NCBI GenBank assembly: GCA_947095535.1 | Contig: OX352774.1 | Location: 173,846,200 to 173,910,199 of the forward strand | DNA length: 64,000 nucleotides | Direction of reading: 5' to 3' | Origin: Poecilobothrus nobilitatus | Taxonomy: Eukaryota > Arthropoda > Insecta > Diptera > Dolichopodidae | Translations under genes and position numbers: made by a program | Notes under the pieces: model-generated | Told to the model about the DNA's origin: nothing | The model's input: the letters and a program-made list of their open reading frames with translations, nothing else | Database searches by the model: none | In this document: in pieces, positions 45,977-55,690 of the stretch | Numbering within the stretch: position 1 is the stretch's first letter | Layout of the letters: the number at the start of each line of letters is the position of its first letter

Positions 45977-46826
45977 TCAAAAAAAAACACACTAATTGTT
46001 AAGGAAATTCAAATGTTTTTTATTTAATGTGAAGTACAATCGATACAATTAAGTTCTGAATAAAACGTAATTCAAATGGCCTCCACAACTTCTATTGTAG
46101 GAACGAATTCGATGAACCCAATTTTCGAGCACTTTTTCTACTAAATCAAGTCCTGAGTCATAACAAAACCGTCGATTCTGGTGTGAAGAAAATCTACAAA
46201 TTATTCATGAACAACCAATTCATTCACCTAAATTGACAGTTTGCTGTGGGTTTTGGTCTGGTGTAATCATCGGTCCGTACTTCTTTCGAAATGAAGCTGG
46301 TAACACCTGTCAATGGAGAGCGGTATAGATCGATGATAACCAACTTTTTATGGCCGAAATTGGAAGAAGTTGATCTTGACAAAATCTGGTTCAACCAAGA
46401 CGTGGCTACGTGCCACACAGCACGTGCAACAACCGAATTATTGCGAGAAAAGTTTGGAGGTTCGATTATTTCAAGAAATTGTGACATTGAATGGCATCCA
46501 AGAAGTTGTGATTTAACACATTAGACTATTTCTTTGAGGTTATTTAAAGTCATTGGTCTTTAGCAATAAACCAGACTCTCTTCAAGCTTTATAAGTCAAT
46601 ATTGAGCATTCTATTCATTACATACGATTTGATTTAGTGGAAAAAGTCAAGGATTCATCGAATTCGTTCCTGCAAAAAAAGTCGTGGAGGCCATTTGAAT
46701 GACGTTTTATTCAGAACTTAATTGTATCAATTGTACTTCACATTAAATAAAAAACATTTGGATTTCCTTAACAATTAGTGTGTTTTTTTTTTTTTAAAAA
46801 TCATATCACTCAAATTGGAAACCCTA
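45971..46826 (+). mobile_element. DD41D Tc1/mariner-like element, copy A (non-autonomous)
   Basis: The left TIR begins within ACACTAATTGTTAAGG. The first 37 or so bases present in copy B are gone, replaced by the hairpin at 45914-45976. The right TIR ends CCCTA at 46826 next to TA. Between the TIRs is the C-terminal half of a transposase. The left inverted arm runs to about 46161 and joins the coding part at the same base as in copy B, so both copies carry the same rearrangement. TIRs are long, about 190-220 bp, because they include an inverse copy of the 3' end of the coding region. Confidence 0.85.
46164..46721 (+). pseudogene. transposase fragment, copy A
   Basis: Reads RRFWCEENLQIIHEQPIH, then GFWSGVIIGPYFFRNEAG, then (after a 5-base loss) NGERYRSMITNFLWPKLEEV and WFNQDVATCHTARATTELL. 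The second catalytic Asp is in WFNQD. The third would be in SCDLTPLD, but a one-base loss after DLT breaks the frame there. Between the two Asp positions 41 residues can be counted, giving DD41D, the spacing of the rosa group of Tc1/mariner elements. The first catalytic Asp and the DNA-binding N-terminus lie in the deleted part. Several other indels follow, and the protein would end GGHLNDVLFRT. Confidence 0.85.
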
Positions 46827-46828
46827 TA

Positions 46829-49800
46829 TTAGTATTATCTGTATTACTTAAGATACCAAATGTCAGCCGCAAAAATTTCAAATTTTCCAAAATATCTAAA
46901 GAACTTGTAATTATAGTAACATTTTAAAATATAATTTTTAGAACACTCTGTATAATGATTTGTATGTAAAAAAAAAAAATTCTTTATAAATATTTCAAAA
47001 ATTATAGAGAAAGGCATTATATAGGTATTAACTCTTAAGTTGGTTGTTTTCCAGAATTCTTCTTTTTTTTTTAGTGGCAATCAAAATACTTAACATAAAT
47101 CCTTTTTTGCGAACATAAATTCTGTTCAAATAATGCTTTATTTTCTTTTTCTTTTCATTTTCATTTTTTTTTTTGTTTTTTTTTTTTATTTTCATCGTCT
47201 TTTAAATTTTTTACTCTTTAATTTTTACTGCCACTAAACTTAAGAATATATATATATTTTAAGATACACAATCGATTATTAAATTTTATATGCGTTTTCA
47301 TTTTAACAGAAAATTGTTAAGCAAATAAAAATTACCGTAACTATTGATTTTTACGAATTACGAATATGTATCGTAAAATATCGTAAATTTAAATGAAATT
47401 GTTACAGAATATAATTGAAATACAAATATATATATATACGTATTCTTTTATATACATACATAACGCATACATCTAATAAAATATAAGAAAAAGTTTTTTA
47501 AGATATATTGATTGGAACAGATGGAGACTTAATAAAAGAGAAATACCAAGAAAAACAGTGTTCTTTTTCAATTCTTTATTTTTTTCTCAGCTTGCCAAGT
47601 TTTTCCATCCTGAGTGAATATTAAGAATCTTCTCTGTTCAGTTTTTTGACTAAATCGATTTTCCTAAATATATGTGACACTTTTACGAACTTGGAAGTAA
47701 GGATAATAAGAATTTTTCTAAACTCTGTTTACAAATGTCATTATTTTGACATTTGTTTTGTCAACAATTTTAGTTTTTCTTTTATGTTTGAGTTTTTACC
47801 AAATAACTGATGCATATATATTTTATTTATTTTAAAATCTTTTTAAATAACTTTAGATACTTTTAAAGAATATTAATTTCGAATGAATTTATTCAGTAAT
47901 ATCATACAGAATCTAAAAATGTTTAAAACAAAAAAAAAAAAATAAATACCACATTATTAATGTTCTGATAGATTGTTCTATAGAATTTAAATTCTGTTTA
48001 AATTGGAAAATTACCCATAGATATTATTTAAATTACAATATATATATATATGCAATATATTTATTTGCTTATATTAAATTGCAAAAATCAGTTTAATTTC
48101 AAAAAAAAAAAAAATACTTTATTAGAAAAAGTAAAACTTAATGACACATTTGATTTTTTTTTTTTTTTTTGAAATAGATTTGTAACTCGGTCAATAAGGA
48201 AATAAAAAATTTTGACAAGTACATGTTCTGATTTTTTTTTTCAATTACCATTCATTTTAGAATAATGTTGGATTATTGCCAATTAAAATTACATATTTTT
48301 ATTTTAATACAACGAAAATTCACGAAATTTTTTTTTTTTTTAAATTAATGAGCAATTATAAGTTAAATTTTAAGATAATATAATGGAAGATAAAACAGTA
48401 AGAAACTGCTGACCATTCTATCAATGAACGGTGGTCACTACCAAATAATTATTTGAAGGAAAAAACAATTCAATCTGTATTAATAGTAAAACTTTAATTG
48501 ATTGGCAAAGGAAAAAAAAAAAATGTGAAACAATAAAGGAGAGTTCAGACTACACGTGGAAATCAGCCAATAGATTGAAAATATAATAATGATTAGAATT
48601 TAGAAATAAGAAAGGAATATATTGTATATATAATAAACCCTAAAAATAATCTAAAACAAAATATTATAGAATTGTAATCGAAAAATTACGCATAAGACAG
48701 AAAAAACTTATAAGAAGACTCTCATACAGAATTAAAGACAAATGACAGCAATACATTGAACCAAACCAAATTGGAATACTTAGTTCTTATATGAGTATTA
48801 GAATAAAGTCACAAAGAAGACAAAAAAAACCAGCATCATATCACTTTACAAACTAATCCGGATTTTTAAAAATAAATTTCATATCAAATCAAAAAAAATT
48901 TTTTTTTTGGCAAACCTATAACTAAACTTGGTATTACAAATTACCAAAAACAAACTGAGTAACCTGAGAAGAAAAAGACAATCAAAAAATTTTGCAATTG
49001 TCTTAACTATACACCTTTTTTTTAAAATTTGGTAGCTCTATCCTTCCATCCTCCATATAACATAATTTAAATATCATTAATGTCAGATTTCTTTATTTTA
49101 TATTTTATAAAAATCAATAAAGTTTTTTTTTTTTTATTTTTTAAATATTTATTTTTTACTTAAATCAAAATTCCAATCCTTGTTTTTTGTTTATTTAATC
49201 TGAAGAAGTCGTTAACCTGCTTAAAATTTATGCAACTCATTACTGGACGTAAATAAGAAAAGAAAAAAAAAAAACAAAACAGCAAAAACATAACTATATA
49301 GCCACAACATTATGCAATTTAAAAAAAAAAAAAAGAAAAACAAATTTTTAACCATTAAAAACCAAGTAATTTTATTTTTTTTTCTTTTTTTATTTTTATT
49401 TTAAACCAACATTAAAGGGTTCTTATCTTTGATAAATATACTTTAATTCTGAAATTTTTGTTCTCATTAATTCTGGCTTCCTTACTAAATTAATGATAAC
49501 CCTTTAAAATATTATCTTTAGAACATAAAATAAGGAGAGCCTTTCTTTTATAAAAAAATAATCACAAAAAAAAAAAAAAAAGAATAATTACCAAAAATAT
49601 TTTGAAAATAACATGACATTATGTTTTTGTTAAAAAAGAAAAAAAAAACCATGATTAATTATGCAAAATATGACAAAAAAAAAAAAAACAAAAAAAAAAG
49701 TGTATATGACAGTGGGTTTTTATTGTTTTCAGTTTAATGACTTCTTTAATTATGTTTTTTTTTTTTAAATTTTCTTTTAATATAAAGAAAAACAAAAATA

Positions 49801-50132
49801 TTTATCATAATTCAACAAATTTATTAAAACACTAAAATAATGGATATGTTTTCATTTTTAGAATTCGAAAGATTGGGAAACTTGCCAAAAATATATATGA
49901 TTAATTTATTTGCATGCAAAGTTCTTCTTTTGAAATTGAGAATATGTTGTAAGAAAATGTCAATAAAATTATTTAAATTAGTCAAAATTTATTACGTTTG
50001 AACACTAAAATACTTATAGACAATTTATTAGACCACAAAGCAAATTGTATTGCAATCTAAAAAACAAATATAAAAATTTAAATCCATAACATCTTAAATA
50101 CCTTAACACATTTTTGGTTGGATATAATAAAA
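46829..50132. other. long AT-rich non-coding stretch
   Basis: No gene. It holds (TA)n runs near 47248 and 47426, ACAAATGTCA with TGACATTTGT (47729-47756), and many A/T runs. A strong 3' splice-like signal, a T-rich tract ending TTTTTCTCAG at 47590, is followed by a + frame LPSFSILSEY and stop. It is a weak terminal-exon candidate. Confidence 0.5.
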
Positions 50133-50134
50133 GT

Positions 50135-51010
50135 AAACAACGCAGAATGTCAAACCAAAAATTTTTAAAAGTTCACATTTTCCAAAAAGGAAATAAAAAC
50201 AGTTTAGAATATTGTAACGATGTGACGAATATCGTGAAAAACTTGTACTTACCTAGTAGGTAAGAGCGTATAAAATACGCTGTAAACACCGAGAGAGTGT
50301 GGGTTCGAATCCCACACACGTCTTAAGAATTATTCCCCCTTTACCACATTTACAGCCACGCCTGAACAGGAAAGGCTGGTAATTTCCTGTCTACATTTAT
50401 ATGGTAAAGAAATGCATTTAAAAAAAAAAATAATACCGTGACTTGCACCAAAATTTATAAATTTTCTTGGCATTTTATAAGTAAAAAAAAATTATGAAAA
50501 ATTAAGAGATACTTTTTTTAATTTTAAGAAACCCTACATAATTAAACTAATGGTTATTGATTTATGATATCCATATTAATAATTATTAATAATTATAATG
50601 TTGAAGTTTTAATATTTGATCATTAATAAAGATAACTTATGCTAATTCTGAAAGATTTTTCTTCTCTAAGAACTTTAAGGTTCCATATAAAAACGTTTCG
50701 GAGATATGAAGAATTCAAAATCTTCCGAAATGTTTCTTCCACATTTTCATGTTTTTAAATGTAAAAAAATGTTAGAGTAGAACCTGTTCTGTGATACACG
50801 CTTTTGAAAATAGGTATTTCTTCAAATTTTACGGGTCGTAGCTCCTTTAAGTAAGGATAGAGTTTCATAAAAAAAGTTATTTCATAAAATTAATTACATT
50901 GCTCCAACTGTAACAGTGTAGAAATTTTGTAAACCGCAACTGCAGACGAACGGACGGACATAAAGACCAACGGACATTGTAAAAGAAATAAGCAAATTTT
51001 TAATTTTTTT
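50135..51010 (+). repeat. RepA copy 6, interrupted by SINE1
   Basis: It starts CAACGCAGAATGTCAAACC. Forward RepA is split by SINE1 at 50238-50431 and resumes CCGTGACTTGCACC, then runs through the usual modules to GACGAACGGACGGAC and AGAAATAAGC. The text on either side of the SINE joins cleanly to match copies 4 and 5 (GATTGTGACTCTGCACC, TGTTGTGACTTACACC). Confidence 0.72.
50238..50431 (+). mobile_element. SINE1 copy c nested in RepA
   Basis: The A-box region is TACCTAGTAGG, slightly damaged. The B-box GGGTTCGAATCCC (50301-50313) is perfect and sits in the tRNA-like stem GTGTGGG/CCCACAC. The body and A tail follow as in copies a and b. Target duplication: AATATCGTGA (50228-50237) and AATACCGTGA (50432-50441), one mismatch. 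This is the best-preserved head of the three and shows the tRNA ancestry most clearly. Confidence 0.9.
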
Positions 51011-51780
51011 TGTGATATATGGATATGTGAAAAACAGATTTATAATGTTCAACTCAAAACTAAACCTAGATCTTATATTTTATATACACCTTCTTCTCTG
51101 CACAAAATTCTTTCAACGTTAATAAAACTTTAGCATCTTCCAAGTCATTTTTAATCATAATGGTCGTATATAAATTTTCCTAAGAAATATGCTGCTTTTT
51201 CTTACGATTTAAATGTTTTAGCTTCTTGTACATAAAAACATTTTTTTTTAAATAAATATTTGTTAAAATAAAAATATAAATCGAAAAAAAAATTTAATAT
51301 ATAAAATCTTTAGATTATGTAAAAAAGTTTAATGACCTCATACTTAGTTAAAAATCAAAAAGTCATTATCATTAAATTTCAATTGAAATCCTTAAAAAAT
51401 TTCCCAAAAAAAAAGAAAAAAAAATAAACACAATATTAAATTTATTGTTAAAAATTAGTATTCAAGTTAAATTTATTTAAAAATACCAATTAATGGTAAA
51501 ACTGTTATTTCATATACTTAAGATTTATGTTCTGAAATCCATTGAAATTTTTTAAAGAAATTTTATTAAAGTCATTAATACAAAACAAAAAAACAAAAAA
51601 ACAAATACAAGTATTAAATAAAAAAAAAATTCTTAGCAAAGAACTTAAGTATTTAATATCCAAAACTTTGGAGCTTAAAAAAAACATTATCCATTGTCCA
51701 ACTTAGCTCTTTTAAAAATTTTATGTAGGTATATATGTATATACATAATTTCATTTACAAAGTTTGGAGTCATTAAAAAA
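51011..51780. other. AT-rich non-coding stretch
   Basis: No gene or named repeat seen. Low-complexity A/T up to the TA at the border of the mariner-like copy B. Confidence 0.55.
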
Positions 51781-51782
51781 TA

Positions 51783-52665
51783 CAGGGTTTTCCAATTTGA
51801 GTGATATGATTTCTTTAAAAAAAAACACACACTAATTGTTAAGGATATTCAAATGTTTTTTATTTAATGTGAAGTACAATCGATACAATTAAGTTCTAAA
51901 TAAAACGTCATTCAAATGACCTTCACGACTTCTTTTGCAGGAACGATTTCGATGAACCCAATTTTCGAGCACTTTTTCCACAAAATCAAGTCGTATGTCA
52001 TAACAAAACTGTCGATTCTGGTGCGAAGGAATTCCACAAATTATTCATGAACAACCAATACATTTACCTAAATTGACAGTTTGGTGTGGCTTTTGGTCTG
52101 GTGTAATCATCGGTCCGTACTTCTTTCGAAATGAAGCTAGTAACACCGTTACTGTCAATGGAGAACGGTATAGATCGATGATAACCAACTTTTTATGGCC
52201 GAAATTGGAAGAAGTGGATCTTTACAACATCTGGTTCAACAAAGACGGAGCTACGTGCCACACAGCACGTGCAACAACCGAATTATTGCGAGAAAAGTTT
52301 GGAGATTCAAGAAATTGTAACATTGAATAGCCTCCAAGAAGTTGTGATTTAACACCATTAGATTATTTCTTGTGCGGTTATTTGAAGTCATTAGTCTTTA
52401 GCAATAAAACAGACTCTCTTCAAGTTTTAGAAGTCAATATTGAACGTGCTATTCATGACATACGACTTGATTTAGTGGAAGAAGTGCTCGAAAATTGGGT
52501 TCATCGAATTCGTTCCTGCAAAAGAAGTCGGGGAGGCCACGTTTTATTCAAAACTTAATTGTATCGATTGTACTTCACATTAAATAAAAAACATTCCAAT
52601 TTCCTTAACAATTAGTATGTTTTTTTTTTGAAAAGAAATCATATCACGCAAATTGGAAAACCCTA
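51783..52665 (+). mobile_element. DD41D Tc1/mariner-like element, copy B (non-autonomous)
   Basis: Complete ends: TA then CAGGGTTTTCCAATTTG at the left, and CAAATTGG..AAAACCCTA then TA at the right. The 883-bp element has long TIRs, left about 51783-52001 and right about 52455-52665, with only scattered mismatches. The right TIR contains the last 35 or so codons of the transposase and its stop, and the left TIR is the inverse copy of that. The coding part starts immediately after the left TIR. The size is far below that needed for a full transposase of about 340 residues, so it must move in trans. Confidence 0.9.
52004..52558 (+). pseudogene. transposase fragment, copy B
   Basis: One long frame from NCRFWCEGIPQIIHEQPIH through TVWCGFWSGVIIGPYFF, NGERYRSMITNFLWPKLEEV, WFNKDGATCHTARATTELL and, after an in-frame TAG at 52328-52330 (in place of the TGG Trp of copy A), PPRSCDLTPLDYFLCGYLK, to the end GGHVLFKT. 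The second and third catalytic Asp are present. A 9-base loss reduces the spacing to 38 here. The first Asp, expected just before NCRFW in this family, is removed by the rearrangement. Fewer breaks than copy A. Confidence 0.88.
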
Positions 52666-52667
52666 TA

Positions 52668-53896
52668 CTTTTAGAAGATTCTTAAAAATTGATTCCTTCA
52701 ATTTCAAAAAAAAATCAATTCATTTGTAAATTACAGCACTCAACCATTGATTCTGATTCGTTTTTAATTCCAATTATACTTTTAGCCGATTTATTTTGTA
52801 TTTTAGATCAAAACCTTATGTTATTAGTGATTTTTTAATGAGTCTATATCCACTGTTGATTCTTTTTCGCAACTTCATTCTAAATTTAATTGAAACAAAA
52901 AAACATTGTATTTTAAAAACAAACAAAAAAAAAATAAAAATCATAAAAATAATTTCAAAGCATAAAATTATTTCTTAAACAAACATACAATATTCTTTAA
53001 TCTATCATATTTCAAGAATTTCAAATCAAAATGTCAAAAAAAAAAATAAAAATCCAAAAACTACCAAATAAATTAGTTTTAAGAATTTTGATTACTAGTT
53101 ACCAGCTTATTGAAGATTGACATGCAACAAGCAATGAGCCAAAAAACAAAAAAAAAAATCATAACCGTTCAGTTTATTATTAAAAACAAATTATCTGAAA
53201 AAAAAAAAATCCTTCAGCAATAGCAAAATATTTAAAAACAAAAAATTCTTAAGATTAAAAAAAAAACACCATTTTGATGAAATTTAAACATTACTTTTCG
53301 ATTTTGATGGTCTCGGATAATTTTTATACAAGAATTTTCGCAAAAAAAAATCTTAAATTTGTATCAAAATTTTTTTCTTGGACAGTTCAATTGATTTGAT
53401 TTATGTCCAAAATCATTTATCTGATGACTGTAACGAATCATTATTTCCAAAAAAAAAAAAAATAACAATGCTTTTAAAACAAGAGTGAATGAATTAATGT
53501 TTTAAAATCAAGCTCTTTATTGCTTAACACGTCATCCAATAAAAAATTTTCTGTTTGTTTGGGTTTTTTTTTTTTTAACTTTAATAATTTTGCCAAATCT
53601 TTGATTTTCTTTATTCTTTCACTAATTCAATTCGGTATTATCAGAAAAAAAAAAACAAAAACAAAAAAAATTATATTCTAACAAGAAAAAGACATTAATG
53701 AGAGGAAATTTGCAAGATCATTCTTTATAGCCTCCCATAACTTTTAGTGTAATTAAAGGTTTTTCTGTTTTTATTTGAATTTGTCCATAATTTTCAATTT
53801 TTCCATTAAAAGATTTAATACTGCATTTTTTTTTATGATAAGTCATGTTAAGACAAAAAAAATTTTTTTTTTTTAAATCATTTGTCAACAGTAAAC
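52668..53896. other. AT-rich non-coding stretch
   Basis: No gene seen. Many A runs between 53035 and 53670. The 60-codon frame at 52796 ends in a lysine/isoleucine run and looks like chance. Confidence 0.55.
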
Positions 53897-54908
53897 GTCG
53901 CTTCAGACTATATGCATTTTACATTTGACATGGCTGAATAAAAAACAGAAGAAAACGAGGAAGAGTGCAAGTAGAGCAAACTATATGAACTATGGGATAC
54001 CCGTATGAAAGTTATATATCCTGTTTCTATATAACTTGATCATCTTTTAAACAATTTCAGATGTTGTAGTAATTTTTTTAACAATTTAGACGTTATAACT
54101 ACTGAGATATATTTATGTAAATTGTGGAGTTGTATGACAGCTACCCAAATCTATTGCACCAGCACAACCAAATTTTACAGGTGTTGTTGCCGTGTAACTC
54201 GACACGATTTTGCAAATTTGAGAGATACCCAGCTTCAATAGATACTGAGTTATTTCCATGTAAAGAAAAAATTTGTATGGCAAACCCGACGGCTGAAAAA
54301 GCTAGATTTAAATAGCAAAACTTACAATTTTGCAAAAGTGACGTAAAAAAATGTTTAGCATTCTGAGCCGATCGATATCTTTAACACTATATCTAGCTCG
54401 ACTCCTTTAAGGTGTCACAAACGTGATAGCAAATTTATTATACCCCTGAACATAGTTCATACGGATATAAACAGCTGATTAGACAAATGTAAATTTTTCC
54501 ATATCGTTTTTATTTTCTGTGTTCCCACCTATCTGACAATTTTGACAGTTTTTAAAAAAAATTTTATAAACAAAAAAAGTTATTGGTTTTGTAAAATCTA
54601 TTTTAAGGAAAAAATTAAAATTAAACATGAATAATTTGGACAAATTTATTTATTTTATAATTTCTTTAATTAAATCCGTTCATTTTTCTGCGCCCAAACA
54701 CTTCAACTGTATATGAATATATGGAATATATCAAAAATACATATGAAAAGTCAGATAGAATTAGAACCTGTTCTAAAATAAAATTTACATATGTAATGTC
54801 ATCTGACGTGTCAAATGTTCGTTTTTTTACCGTTCACACTATCTGTTTTTACATTTCACTTGCTGAATTGAGCATGTGAAATGTAAAATACATATAGTCT
54901 GAAGCGAC
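53897..54908. mobile_element. TIR element of about 1 kb containing RepB
   Basis: Starts GTCGCTTCAGACTATATG, then CATTTTACATTTGACATG. Ends with the inverse of GTCGCTTCAGACTATATG, TATTTTACATTTCACATG: about 36 bp with 2 mismatches. Just inside the right end a second motif, TTTTTACATTTCACTTGC, is inverted against the TIR, so the right terminus folds into a hairpin around GAATT. I found no convincing target duplication. The superfamily is unknown. The interior from about 53958 to 54450 is RepB. No transposase remains. Confidence 0.7.
53958..54450 (+). repeat. RepB copy nested in the TIR element
   Basis: It starts CGAGGAAGAGTGCAAGTAGAG and GGGATACCCGTATGAAAG, contains one to two monomers (CACCAGCACAACC, GATACCCAGCTTCAATAG), and ends TTTAAGGTGTCACAAACG then TTATTATACCCCTG. 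The borders TATGAACTATG and CATAGTTCATA are inverse copies. It is a shorter relative of the 44.1-kb copy, with fewer monomers. Confidence 0.7.
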
Positions 54909-54964
54909 CTTTAAGAAACAAAATATTAAATTTCATGGATCAATAGATAGAATATATTTGTGTG

Positions 54965-55690
54965 TTTTTTTTTGTTGCGAGGGTAGGTGGGAATCATCGA
55001 AAGACACTATAGATAAGTGAAAAAAAGCACGAGTCCTCTATAAGTGTGTGGGACTTTAATCCAATAAACACCCCCTCCCTTTTTTGACTAAACAATAGAT
55101 TATACGACCTTTAGTACTCATGTACTGCCTAGTCAGAGGAAGTTGAGATAGGGAATGAAAATTTATTTCAAATTGGCAGGCATATTGTAAGCAAAGTTTT
55201 TAATATTCACCTTGAATCTTTGCACGTTATAAATGTTATCATCATTCATCACACATTCTGGGGATCCCATGAGGTGGAAAATGGTTCCACATTCGCGATG
55301 TTCGTACCACAAACGAATTTCAAAAAGCCGAATTATACCTTCTGGAAATTTGAACTACATAGGAGAGGGCAGCCAAAGCTTTCCTTGTTTTTCTTTGAAA
55401 TGCTTTGAGAGGAGGCATAAAACTTTTAATCTCGTTTAGAACAAGAATCCAACCCTATAAGGTATCTATAAAACAGGGTAAGTGTTACAGTTAGGCGAAA
55501 AAGATCCAGTGGAGAGAGCGTAGAGGTGACATGGGGATCGTTTATTAGACGAATTGCTCTATTTTGCACTTTATCGAGAAATCCCAATGCCGTTTTGAAG
55601 ACTCCCGCCCAAATATATGCATTGTACTCCATCTTTGGTCTTATATATGTTTTATAGATGTTAAGGAGATCAACGATATCAGGAGTTTAT
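54965..55690 (-). pseudogene. 5'-truncated jockey/R1-like LINE
   Basis: On the minus strand the text begins DIVDLLNIYKTYIRPKMEYN, then AYIWAGVFKTALGFLDKVQN, RAIRLINDPHVTSTLSPLDL and LFYRYL. That is the end of the reverse transcriptase and following region of non-LTR elements (family pattern YIRP-MEY-A--WAG then LD-VQ-RA-RLI then LFYRY). After stops it continues SFVVRTSRMWNHFPPH and FKVNIKNFAYN, the C-terminus seen at 9.1 kb. The 3' UTR and poly-A (T run at 54966-54974) follow. Dead: several stops and most of the element missing. Confidence 0.82.

Noticed and set aside
46224..46487. Minus-strand frames across mariner copy A and the 55-kb region in the wrong strand
   Set aside because: They are shadows of the real transposase and LINE frames on the other strand.
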